Assembly (NCBI GenBank): GCA_934148995.1
Contig: CAKPDM010000002.1
Span: forward strand, 76,802-140,801
DNA length: 64,000 bases
Direction of reading: 5' to 3'
Source: an uncultured Bacilli bacterium
GTDB taxonomy: Bacteria > Bacillota_I > Bacilli_A > RF39 > UBA660
Positions 41,734 through 49,545 of the stretch are shown here, piece after piece. Below the pieces are notes generated by a model. That model was not told where the DNA came from. It saw only the letters and a program-made list of their open reading frames with translations, and ran no database searches. Within the stretch, counting starts at the first letter, position 1, and every line of letters starts with the position of its first letter. The position numbers and the translations under genes are program-made.

Positions 41734-43002
41734 ATGACATCTCTAGTGAAGCAACTATTCAAACCTACTAATAGAGATTTGCTAAAAAGAATAGGTTTTA
41801 CAACTTTAGTTCTTGCTATATTTATTATTGGAACAACTATTCAAGTTCCAGGAACAGAAAGTATAACTAAGAATCTTGGATTCCTAGAATTAATTAATTC
41901 GATGGGTGGAGGAGCATTACAAAACTTTTCAATATTTGCTTTAGGTGTTATGCCTTATATTACAGCTACCATTTTAATGCAATTATTACAAGAAATAGTT
42001 CCTTCCTTACAAGAGTTAAGTAAACAAGGTTATACTGGAAGACAAAAAATTAATAGAATATCTCGTTATTTAGGTATATTATTTGCTTTCATTGAAGGCT
42101 ATGCATTTTCTTTTATGTTTTTAGGAAAATCTGCTGCTCCTATGGATTACTTATATGTTTCTCTTATATTAACAGCAGGTACTGCATTGCTTCTATGGTT
42201 AGGAGATCAGATATCACAAAAAGGTATAGGTAATGGTTTAAGTCTTATAATTATGGCTGGAATCATTGCTACTTTACCACAAATGTTTATTGATGCTTTT
42301 AATGGCTTAGTTACATTTAGTGGTACAACTCAACAAATCGCTTTTGGTTTAGTTAAGTTTATACTTTTTGTTTTAATTTATTTTGGGATTGTTGTAGGTG
42401 TTATTTTTGTTCAAGAAGCAGAAAGAAAAATTCCTATTCAATATGCCAATAAATCTGGAAGTTTTGGAAATCAAGCTTCTAGTTTCGTACCAATTAAAAT
42501 AAATAGTGCTAACGTTGTACCAGTTATTTTCGCATCAAGCGTTTTAGCTATTCCAACTATTATTTCAGCACTAGTAAATAAAGAAAGTGTTACTTTATTT
42601 ATTCAAAAATACTTGACCTATACTACACCAGTTGGTTTTATGATTTATGTTATTTTAATATTCTTATTTGGTTTTGTTTATACATATATGATATTTAAAC
42701 CAGAAGAGTTTTCAAAGAATTTAGCAGAGAATGGTGGTTATATTCCAGGAATAAGACCTGGCGAAGAAACTAAGAATTATTTTTCTAAGGTTTTAATGAG
42801 AGTTACTTGCATTGGTAGCGGTTTCTTATGTATTATAGTAGCTTTACCAATAATTTTCTCAAATGTAACTAGTTTACCAAGTAGTGTTAGTATTGGTGGT
42901 ACAGGACTTTTAATCGTTGTTGGTGTTGCCCTAGAAACTTATAAACAAATAGAAGGTAGTCTTCTTTCTAGAAATTATAAGAAAGGATATCACCGTCGAT
43001 GA
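41734..43002 (+). CDS. secY: Preprotein translocase subunit SecY
   Basis: SecY is the protein-conducting channel. The 422 residues show about ten hydrophobic helices, with the plug region near GGGALQNFSIFALGVMPYITA, QEAERKIPIQYA and the C-terminal NGGYIPGIRPGEET block. It ends in TGA and overlaps adk by 4 bases. SecE and SecG partners are at 7790 and 7486. GAGGTG precedes the ATG. Confidence 0.97.
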   Translation: MTSLVKQLFKPTNRDLLKRIGFTTLVLAIFIIGTTIQVPGTESITKNLGFLELINSMGGGALQNFSIFALGVMPYITATILMQLLQEIVPSLQELSKQGYTGRQKINRISRYLGILFAFIEGYAFSFMFLGKSAAPMDYLYVSLILTAGTALLLWLGDQISQKGIGNGLSLIIMAGIIATLPQMFIDAFNGLVTFSGTTQQIAFGLVKFILFVLIYFGIVVGVIFVQEAERKIPIQYANKSGSFGNQASSFVPIKINSANVVPVIFASSVLAIPTIISALVNKESVTLFIQKYLTYTTPVGFMIYVILIFLFGFVYTYMIFKPEEFSKNLAENGGYIPGIRPGEETKNYFSKVLMRVTCIGSGFLCIIVALPIIFSNVTSLPSSVSIGGTGLLIVVGVALETYKQIEGSLLSRNYKKGYHRR

Positions 43003-43655
43003 AAAATATTATATTAATTGCTCCCCCTGCTGCTGGTAAGGGGACACAAAGTTCTTTAATCGAAGAAAAGTATAATCTTCCACATATAAGTACTGGGGAT
43101 ATCTTAAGAGATATCTCCAAGGAAGATTCAGAAATAGGTCGTTATATTTTAGAAACATTATCATCAGGTGGATTGGTAAAAGATGAAATCATCTATGAAT
43201 TAATTGAAAAAAGATTAAAACAAGATGATTGTAAAAATGGTTGTATTTTAGATGGTTTTCCAAGAAATTTAGAACAAGCTAAAAAATATGATGAAATCTT
43301 ATCAAGATTAAATCAAAAATTAGATTATGTTTTAGTTCTAGATATTGATTCAAAAATACTAGAAAAGCGTATTACTGGAAGACGTATCTGTTCTAATTGT
43401 GGTGCTGTTTATAATATAAATACTGAAGCACAAAAACCAAAAGAGGAATCTATTTGTGATAATTGTGGTGGTAGATTAGAACAAAGAAATGATGATAATG
43501 TAGAGTCATTTCAAAATCGATATAAAGTTTATGAAGAAAAAACTGCACCACTTCTTGACTATTACAAACAAAATGGTGTATTATATGTAATCAATGGTGT
43601 TGGAAGTGTGCAAGAAGTTTTTGAACGTATAGATAAGGTTTTAAAGGGGAGATAG
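42999..43655 (+). CDS. adk: Adenylate kinase, zinc-lid type
   Basis: Adk balances AMP, ADP and ATP. The 218-residue protein has P-loop APPAAGKGT (usual GPPGAGKGT-like, here Ala twice), the AMP-binding STGDILRD and DGFPRNLEQA, and a long LID holding CSNC and CDNC, a zinc site. Start overlaps secY; map follows after 2 bases. Confidence 0.96.
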   Translation: MKNIILIAPPAAGKGTQSSLIEEKYNLPHISTGDILRDISKEDSEIGRYILETLSSGGLVKDEIIYELIEKRLKQDDCKNGCILDGFPRNLEQAKKYDEILSRLNQKLDYVLVLDIDSKILEKRITGRRICSNCGAVYNINTEAQKPKEESICDNCGGRLEQRNDDNVESFQNRYKVYEEKTAPLLDYYKQNGVLYVINGVGSVQEVFERIDKVLKGR

Positions 43656-43657
43656 TA

Positions 43658-44422
43658 GTGATTACAATCAAAAGTAAAAGAGAAATTGAACTTTTAGAAA
43701 AAGCTGGTCATATTGTGTATTTAACACATAAATATCTAGAACCCCTTGTTAAACCAGGTATTTCAACTGAAGAATTAAATCGTTTAGGAGAAGAATTTAT
43801 CATAAGTCAAGGTGCTACACCTTCATTTAAAGGCTATGAAGGCTTTCCTTATGCATTATGTATAAGTGTTAATGATGAAGTTGTACACGGTTTCCCTTCT
43901 AAAAGAAAGCTTAAAGATGGAGATATTGTTTCCATTGATATTGGTGCTTGTTATAAGGGATATCATGGTGATTCTGCTTGGTCATATAAGGTTGGTAGTA
44001 TAACAGATGAAGATAAATATTTACTAGAACATACAGAAAAAGCTTTATATGAAGGAATTAAACAAGTTAAACCAGGTAACCATATTGGAGATATATCTAA
44101 TGCAATAGAAGTTTATGCTACTGCGCATAATCTTGGTATTGTAAAAGAATTAGTTGGTCACGGTGTTGGAACAACTGTTCATGAAGATCCTGAAGTTCCT
44201 AATTATGGAATGGCTGGAAAAGGACCGCGTTTAAGAGAAGGAATGGTTATTGCAATAGAACCAATGCTAACTCTTGGTAGTCCTGATATATATGTAGACT
44301 CTAATGATTGGACTGTTATTACAGATGATGGAAGTCGTTCTGCTCATTATGAACATACAGTAGCAGTTACAAGTGATGGAGTAAAAATTCTAACAGGAGA
44401 TGATAAATATGGCGAAAGATGA
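43658..44422 (+). CDS. map: Methionine aminopeptidase type I
   Basis: Removes N-terminal Met from nascent proteins. It has a GTG start after AAAGGGGA and 254 residues. The five metal ligands can be placed: Asp in SIDIG, Asp in HGDSAWSY, His in LVGHGVGTTVHE, Glu in AIEPM and Glu in HYEHTVAV. The 3' end overlaps infA by 14 bases. Confidence 0.96.
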   Translation: MITIKSKREIELLEKAGHIVYLTHKYLEPLVKPGISTEELNRLGEEFIISQGATPSFKGYEGFPYALCISVNDEVVHGFPSKRKLKDGDIVSIDIGACYKGYHGDSAWSYKVGSITDEDKYLLEHTEKALYEGIKQVKPGNHIGDISNAIEVYATAHNLGIVKELVGHGVGTTVHEDPEVPNYGMAGKGPRLREGMVIAIEPMLTLGSPDIYVDSNDWTVITDDGSRSAHYEHTVAVTSDGVKILTGDDKYGER

Positions 44423-44624
44423 TGTAATCGAAGTTGATGGAAAAGTTTTAGAAATTATACCAGGTGGTAAATTTAAAGTTCAATTAGAAAACGGTCACAT
44501 TGTTGAAGCTCACGTTTCTGGTAAAATACGAATGAATTACATTCGCATCTTACCGGGGGATACAGTGACAATCGAACTATCACCTTATGATTTAACACGT
44601 GGGCGTATAACCTATCGGAAATAA
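44409..44624 (+). CDS. infA: Translation initiation factor IF-1
   Basis: IF-1 blocks the A site during initiation. The ATG at 44409, with AGGAGA 8 bases upstream inside map, gives the standard 71-residue OB-fold protein (MAKDDVIEVDGKVLE; VSGKIRMNYIRILPGDTV; YDLTRGRITYR). Confidence 0.97.
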   Translation: MAKDDVIEVDGKVLEIIPGGKFKVQLENGHIVEAHVSGKIRMNYIRILPGDTVTIELSPYDLTRGRITYRK

Positions 44625-44638
44625 TAGGAGGGATAATA

Positions 44639-44752
44639 ATGAAAGTACAAGCATCAGTTAAAAAAAGATGTCCAAAATGTAAAATTGTAAAAAGAAAAGG
44701 TAAAATTGTTGTTATTTGTGAAAATCCAAAACATAAGCAAAGACAAGGTTAG
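44639..44752 (+). CDS. rpmJ: 50S ribosomal protein L36, zinc-binding type
   Basis: A 37-residue gene between infA and rpsM, its usual place. It reads MKVQASVKKRCPKCKIVKRK and on to ICENPKHKQRQG, with the C-x2-C, C, H zinc ligands of the canonical form. GGAGGG precedes the ATG and TAG ends it. Confidence 0.96.
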   Translation: MKVQASVKKRCPKCKIVKRKGKIVVICENPKHKQRQG

Positions 44753-44770
44753 TAAGAAGGAGGATATAGA

Positions 44771-45139
44771 ATGGCACGTATTAAAGGTGTAGATATTCCA
44801 AATGATAAGCATACAGTTATTTCATTAACTTATATCTATGGAATTGGTAGAAATTTAGCAAAAACAATTTGTGAAAATGCAAAAGTTGAACCTACTAAAA
44901 AAGCAGGAGATTTAACTCAAGATGAATTAATTGCATTACGTGATGAAATTAATAAACATCTAACTGAAGGAGATTTACGTCGTGAAGTTAGCATGAATAT
45001 TAAAACTAAAATGGAAATTAATTCTTATGAAGGTACACGTCATAAAAAGGGACTTCCTGTAAGAGGTCAAAGAACTTCTCGTAATGCTAGAACTCGTAAG
45101 GGTAAAGGTAAAACTGTAGCTAATAAGAAGAAAGTATAG
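44771..45139 (+). CDS. rpsM: 30S ribosomal protein S13
   Basis: S13 contacts the P-site tRNA and the 50S subunit. The 122 residues include MARIKGVDIPNDKHTVISLTY, GIGRNLAKTIC and HKKGLPVRGQRTSRNARTRKG. AAGGAGG precedes the ATG. Confidence 0.97.
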   Translation: MARIKGVDIPNDKHTVISLTYIYGIGRNLAKTICENAKVEPTKKAGDLTQDELIALRDEINKHLTEGDLRREVSMNIKTKMEINSYEGTRHKKGLPVRGQRTSRNARTRKGKGKTVANKKKV

Positions 45140-45157
45140 AGAAGGAGGTTATGAATT

Positions 45158-45541
45158 ATGGCTTATAAGACAAGAAAGAAAAAAGTTAAAAAGAATGTTC
45201 CTGAAGGTGTTGTACATATTCATGCTACATTCAATAATACTATTGTAACTATTACTGATAAGGATGGAAATGCTATTAGTTGGGCATCAAGTGGTGGTTT
45301 AGGATTTAAAGGAAGTAAGAAATCAACTCCATTTGCTGCTGGTATGTCAGCAGAACAAGCTGGAAAAGTAGCTTATGATTTAGGAATGAGAAAGGTTGAA
45401 GTTTTCGTTAAAGGTCTAGGACCTGGACGTGAAACTGCTATTCGTTCTTTACAAACAGCAGGTCTTGAAGTTACTTCAATTACTGATGTAACACCAATTC
45501 CACATAACGGATGTCGTCCACCAAAGAGACCACGTGGATAA
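45158..45541 (+). CDS. rpsK: 30S ribosomal protein S11
   Basis: S11 forms part of the platform near the E site. The 127 residues contain HIHATFNNTIVTITD, SWASSGGLGFKGSKKSTPFA and DVTPIPHNGCRPPKRPRG. AAGGAGG precedes the ATG. Confidence 0.97.
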   Translation: MAYKTRKKKVKKNVPEGVVHIHATFNNTIVTITDKDGNAISWASSGGLGFKGSKKSTPFAAGMSAEQAGKVAYDLGMRKVEVFVKGLGPGRETAIRSLQTAGLEVTSITDVTPIPHNGCRPPKRPRG

Positions 45542-45559
45542 TTAAGGGAGGCGAAAACT

Positions 45560-46510
45560 GTGTTAGAATTTGAAAAACCAGTATACAAAATTACAGACTA
45601 TGTAGAAAGTAATTTCTATGGAAAGTTTGAACTTGAACCATTAGAAAGAGGATTCGGAACTACTTTAGGTAATGCCTTAAGAAGAGTTATGTTATCATCT
45701 TTACCTGGAAGTGCTATTAGTGCTGTTAAAATAGAAGGAGTTCTTCATGAATTCCAAACTATTGAAGGTGTAGTTGAAGATGTAACTACAATTATCCTTA
45801 ATTTAAAAGGAGTAGTTGTTAAAAACTTTACAGCTGATACAAAAATCATCTCTTTAGATGCTGATGAAGAAGGTGTTGTTACAGCTGGAGATATTGAAAC
45901 AACTTCTGATGTTGAAATCGTTAACAAAGATCACGTTATCGCTCACTTAGCTAAGGGTGGTAAACTATCTATGGAAATGATTGTTACTAACGGTAGAGGA
46001 TATGTTAAGAGTGAAGATTCAAAATTAAAGAATGAAAATAGAGCTAAAGGATTTATCTTAATGGATTCTATCTATTCTCCAATTGAACGTGTTTCACCAA
46101 CTGTTGAAAGCGCTCGTGTAGGACAAGATGAAAGTTATGATAAATTAGTTCTAGAAGTATGGACAAATGGTTCTATTAAACCAGAAGAATCTATCGCTTT
46201 AGCATCAAGAATTTTAATTGAGCACTTTAATTTATTAACCAATTTAAGTGATATAGCAGATATGAGTGGTATGATGATTGAAAAGACTGAAGATCCTAAG
46301 ACTAAGGCTTTAGAAACATCAATTGAAGACTTAGACTTCTCAGTACGTGCTTATAATTGTTTAAAACGTGCTGGTGTTCATACTCTACAAGATTTAGTAA
46401 ATAAAAGCGAAAATGATATGATGAAAATCCGTAATTTAGGAAAGAAATCATTAAAAGAAGTTCTTGATAAAATTAAGGAATTAGGACTTGATTTAAGAGA
46501 CGACGATTAG
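45560..46510 (+). CDS. rpoA: DNA-directed RNA polymerase subunit alpha
   Basis: RpoA dimerises to start RNA polymerase assembly, and its C-terminal domain binds UP elements and activators. GTG start after GGGAGG; 316 residues. The NTD has GRGYV-type and FELEPLERGFGTTLGNALRR blocks; a linker near 230-245 leads to an intact CTD with LDFSVRAYNCLKRAGVHTLQ and LGKKSLKEV. Confidence 0.97.
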   Translation: MLEFEKPVYKITDYVESNFYGKFELEPLERGFGTTLGNALRRVMLSSLPGSAISAVKIEGVLHEFQTIEGVVEDVTTIILNLKGVVVKNFTADTKIISLDADEEGVVTAGDIETTSDVEIVNKDHVIAHLAKGGKLSMEMIVTNGRGYVKSEDSKLKNENRAKGFILMDSIYSPIERVSPTVESARVGQDESYDKLVLEVWTNGSIKPEESIALASRILIEHFNLLTNLSDIADMSGMMIEKTEDPKTKALETSIEDLDFSVRAYNCLKRAGVHTLQDLVNKSENDMMKIRNLGKKSLKEVLDKIKELGLDLRDDD

Positions 46511-46522
46511 AAGGAGGTAACT

Positions 46523-46873
46523 ATGGCATATAGAAAATTAGGTGTTGATAATAAACATAGACGTAGTATGTTAGCAACTCTTACCAAACAATTAATTATG
46601 AATGAACAAATTGAAACTACTGAAACAAGAGCAAAAGAAGTCAGAAAAATGGCTGAAAGAATGATTACTTGTGGTAAGAAAGGTGACCTAGGTTCACGTA
46701 GAAGAGCTTTAGCTTTTCTTCACAATGATAAAAAAGTGGTTGACAAAGTGTTCAACGAATTAGCTCCTCGTTATGCTAACCGTAACGGTGGATATACACA
46801 AATTATTAAGTTGGGTGAACGTCGTGGAGACGGAGCTTTAACTGTTATCTTAAAATTAGTAGAAGAAGCTTAG
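46523..46873 (+). CDS. rplQ: 50S ribosomal protein L17
   Basis: Last gene of the ribosomal cluster. The 116 residues include MAYRKLGVDNKHRRSMLATL, LIMNEQIETTETRAKEVRK and GGYTQIIKLGERRGDGA. AAGGAGG precedes the ATG. A terminator overlaps the stop codon. Confidence 0.96.
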   Translation: MAYRKLGVDNKHRRSMLATLTKQLIMNEQIETTETRAKEVRKMAERMITCGKKGDLGSRRRALAFLHNDKKVVDKVFNELAPRYANRNGGYTQIIKLGERRGDGALTVILKLVEEA

Positions 46874-46886
46874 TCTTCTTTTTTTT
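46861..46886 (+). terminator. Terminator of the S10-spc-alpha cluster
   Basis: AGAAGA pairs with TCTTCT across AGCTTAG, followed by TTTTTTT. Confidence 0.8.
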
Positions 46887-46895
46887 GTCTATATT

Positions 46896-46904
46896 TGTTA
46901 TACT
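46896..46904 (+). promoter_or_regulatory. Extended -10 promoter of the 46933 gene
   Basis: TG-T-TATACT immediately after the rplQ terminator, 28 bases before the next ATG. Confidence 0.5.
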
Positions 46905-46932
46905 GTTGTTAGGAATGGTATGGTGATATTGA

Positions 46933-47280
46933 ATGACAGAAGTAATAGTATTTTTATTAACGTTTGTTGTGCTATTTTTAATTTATGAATTGATACTTGT
47001 TAGAAAATATAAAAAAGGAAAAAGTGATAAGCGACCAGTAGAAGTTACCTATTTACTTAATAGATACAATTTAAATTTAAAGAAAGTTAACTATAAAAAA
47101 CTACTTAATATAGTTAGTCTTGTTAGTTCTTTTGATATAGCAGTTGTTGTAACAGTTATGGGACTTACGGATAATTTTCTATTAGAAATACTAATTGGAT
47201 GTTTTTTAACTATAATATTAATATTAAGTAGTTATTCTATAGTTGGTAAAATATATCAAAAGAAAGGATATACCAAATAA
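46933..47280 (+). CDS. Small integral membrane protein, unknown function
   Basis: A 115-residue product with three predicted membrane helices (about 4-22, 58-78, 83-104), separated by a cytoplasmic loop rich in Lys (RKYKKGKSDKRPVEVTYLLNRYNLNLKKVNYKKLL). I cannot name a family. A weak GGTGATATTGA ribosome site precedes the ATG. It is a single-gene unit that converges on the sortase gene. Confidence 0.65.
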   Translation: MTEVIVFLLTFVVLFLIYELILVRKYKKGKSDKRPVEVTYLLNRYNLNLKKVNYKKLLNIVSLVSSFDIAVVVTVMGLTDNFLLEILIGCFLTIILILSSYSIVGKIYQKKGYTK

Positions 47281-47306
47281 AATATAGACCAGTGTGTCTA
47301 TATTTT
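47281..47306. terminator. Bidirectional terminator between the 46933 gene and the sortase gene
   Basis: AATATAGAC and GTCTATATT form a perfect stem around CAGTGT. T-rich tracts follow on both strands (six T on plus; TTATTT on minus). Confidence 0.8.
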
Positions 47307-47858
47307 TTGGTTATAAATTACTAATTGTTTAGAACTATCATTCTTACTACAGGTAGTTAGAATTAATTGTTCTTCACTAGATTTTATGATTTCAATCTTA
47401 CCAGTTTTATCTTGTTCTTCTATCTTTTTAACTTTATACACTAATTCTTTATTATTGATAGATAATCTAACTTTATCATTTTCTTTTAACTCATTAAGTC
47501 GATTAAAGTAAGCAAGTTTACCATTACCTGAGTGTGCTGCTAGAATAATTAATGATTCATTATTTAACTCTGAGTTATTTAAAATAGTTACGTGTTCTTC
47601 AACATTATTTCTTTTATCATTGATATCATAAATATTTTCATGTAGATTAATCTTATCAATTGTTAGGGTTGCTAGAATATTGTCATTATTGTTATTTTTT
47701 ACATCTATTTCGTTACTTATTTGTCTAGCAGTATTTTCTACTCTTTCGATATTTTCAGTTTTAATAACTTTAGATTTAGAAATATGTACATTCTTTTGAT
47801 AAATCATAAAACAAAAAATCACATATGCACTAAGAAGAAGTGTTAATTTCTTCTTCAT
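47298..47858 (-). CDS. Sortase-family transpeptidase, catalytic Arg not visible
   Basis: Sortases cleave a sorting signal on surface proteins and attach them to peptidoglycan. The 186 residues start with a signal anchor (about 4-20), followed by an Asn-rich spacer and the catalytic domain: LATLTIDKINL, His109 in LAAHSG, YFNRLNELK, and Cys170 in LILTTC. The C-terminal strand is SSKQLVIYN, where the family usually has an Arg; here Lys177-Gln178 occupy that place. It is coupled to the surface-protein gene upstream by a one-base stop/start overlap, so that protein is the likely substrate. Confidence 0.88.
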   Translation of the reverse strand: MKKKLTLLLSAYVIFCFMIYQKNVHISKSKVIKTENIERVENTARQISNEIDVKNNNNDNILATLTIDKINLHENIYDINDKRNNVEEHVTILNNSELNNESLIILAAHSGNGKLAYFNRLNELKENDKVRLSINNKELVYKVKKIEEQDKTGKIEIIKSSEEQLILTTCSKNDSSKQLVIYNQKI

Positions 47859-49321
47859 TAAATAGCACTTCCTAGTAAAGCAATGGGAATATTAATATAA
47901 GTATTTGGAACATCAATGATTATAATTTCTTCTTTCTTAGGTTCCTCATTTTTATAGTCATATATTTTATATTTATAATCTTGTTTTTCTTTAATAAATA
48001 CTTCAAAAGGTTCTACTTTACTGTAACCTTCAGTAGTGGTTTTTTGTTTGATAGTATAGTGACCATATGGTAATTCAATACTAGCTAACCCATTTTCATC
48101 TGTTGTGATAGTTTTTACTAGTTCCTTATCTTTATTATAAATTTCAAAAGTGACATCTTTTTCACTTTGCATTAATTGTTTGTCACCATAACTTTTTTCA
48201 ATAAGTATTTTACCTTTAATAACTTCATTTTCTAATACTTTGCTTATAGTAGTATTATTTTCATCAAATGTAATTTCATAGAAGGTATCATCCTTGATGT
48301 AACCAGTTCCAGCTTTAGTTTCTTGTAAATAATAAGTACCAAAATCAATAAATGATTTATCACCTTCACCAATTATTTCTGCTTTTCCTTCATCATTGAA
48401 TGTTATATCAGTGACTTTTTCTTTTTTATTATTGTATAGAGTAAAGATAGTTCCTTTTAAATCAGCTTCGCCTTGACCTTTGAATTCTTTTGTATCTTTA
48501 TCAACTTTAGTTAGATTTAATTTTAATTGATAAAAACAGAAAGTAACTGGTACTTCCATCGCTTTACTTGAACCAATGCTTACTAATCGCTGTGAGATAC
48601 CATTTGCATAGTATAAAGCTCTTTCTCTTCCTAAACCATAATTACTATAGAAAATTTGAGTATGGCAGACAGAATGATTTCTTTTAATAGAAAAAGTATT
48701 TTCATTTAAATTACTTTCATTATCTTTGATAGTGGTAAAATTCTTTAATATTCCATTAGTATCAGTTATTGTTATTGTTTTTCCAATTAATGAATTATAC
48801 TTGTTATTAGCAAAACTAGGAGTTTTTTTACTATCACTAATCAATCTTTCAATCTCATTCTTTTCTTCAGTAAAAATGTTAACTCTGGTACCATTTAAAG
48901 TATCAGTGAAATAAAATTCATTATTTTTATCTACTGTTTCCCAAATCATCATTTGTGTTATGGCATACCATTTAGGGTCAGTATGATTTTTATAAAGGTA
49001 TCCGAAGTTAACTAAGTCTGTTACTCTCTGCCAAGTATTACTATCATAACTTACTTGTGATATCATTCCATCATAAGTGTTATTGTTAGGTTGAAAAACT
49101 TTAAAAGGCTCTAAGCAATAGGCGATAGAATTATCTGTTGAACTTTTGTAAAATCTAGCTTTCTGGTAATGTTTCATTTTTGTACTTTTATCATATCTCA
49201 CCATATATATGCCATCAATATACTCTCCTTCATAAAAGGTATTTGTTTTGGCATAAACTTTAGTGGTATTACAGATAAAAAATACACTTGTTAATGTTAA
49301 GAATAATAATATTTTTTTCAT
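47858..49321 (-). CDS. Surface protein with thioester domain and two Cna-B/SpaA-type domains
   Basis: A probable wall-anchored adhesin of 487 residues. A signal peptide (1-24) is followed by a thioester domain: Cys69 in AYCLEPF and Gln123 in AITQMMIW could form the Cys-Gln cross-link used to capture host targets. The first Cna-B domain (about 268-370) has the isopeptide set Lys (NLTKVD), Glu (YLQETKAG) and Asn (LENEV). The second (about 372-455) has Gln where Glu is expected (YTIKQKTT). The C-terminus is a VPNTY-like sorting motif (471-475) with only 12 residues after it and no basic tail. Confidence 0.85.
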   Translation of the reverse strand: MKKILLFLTLTSVFFICNTTKVYAKTNTFYEGEYIDGIYMVRYDKSTKMKHYQKARFYKSSTDNSIAYCLEPFKVFQPNNNTYDGMISQVSYDSNTWQRVTDLVNFGYLYKNHTDPKWYAITQMMIWETVDKNNEFYFTDTLNGTRVNIFTEEKNEIERLISDSKKTPSFANNKYNSLIGKTITITDTNGILKNFTTIKDNESNLNENTFSIKRNHSVCHTQIFYSNYGLGRERALYYANGISQRLVSIGSSKAMEVPVTFCFYQLKLNLTKVDKDTKEFKGQGEADLKGTIFTLYNNKKEKVTDITFNDEGKAEIIGEGDKSFIDFGTYYLQETKAGTGYIKDDTFYEITFDENNTTISKVLENEVIKGKILIEKSYGDKQLMQSEKDVTFEIYNKDKELVKTITTDENGLASIELPYGHYTIKQKTTTEGYSKVEPFEVFIKEKQDYKYKIYDYKNEEPKKEEIIIIDVPNTYINIPIALLGSAI

Positions 49322-49350
49322 AAATTCCCTCCTTTTTCTTAACGGTTTTT

Positions 49351-49380
49351 ACAATAGCACAACTACAATTTGAAATGCAA
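49351..49380 (-). promoter_or_regulatory. Promoter of the surface-protein/sortase operon
   Basis: On the minus strand TTGCAT, an 18-base spacer ending in TGC, and TATTGT. The -35 touches the palindromic element at 49366-49490. Confidence 0.5.
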
Positions 49381-49490
49381 AGGGGGAAAATTGCAAATTC
49401 AGCCCTATTTTTGGCCGAAAATGGTGCTGGCTACCCCTGAAAATGCAAAATTCGGCAATTTTTATGCCTGAATTTGCAAAATTGGCATAA
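49366..49490. repeat. G+C-rich palindromic/repetitive intergenic element
   Basis: Bases 49381-49480 are 41% G+C by hand count, far above nearby spacers. TTGCAAATTCAG (49391-49402) is repeated inverted as CTGAATTTGCAA (49468-49479), and GCCGAA (49414-49419) as TTCGGC (49451-49456). TGCAAAATTCGGC-like half-sites recur in both directions, and 49466-49486 is an imperfect palindrome centred on TTTGCAAA. It lies between two divergent promoters. It may be a multi-site operator or a copy of an intergenic repeat family. Confidence 0.7.
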
Positions 49491-49519
49491 TTTAAAAAAA
49501 TTTATTTTTATGCTACAAT
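49491..49519 (+). promoter_or_regulatory. fhs promoter
   Basis: TTTAAA (49491-49496), 17 bases ending TGC, and TACAAT (49514-49519). The palindrome lies directly upstream. Confidence 0.5.
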
Positions 49520-49545
49520 AGTTCTGTAAACGGAGAGTGATATTA

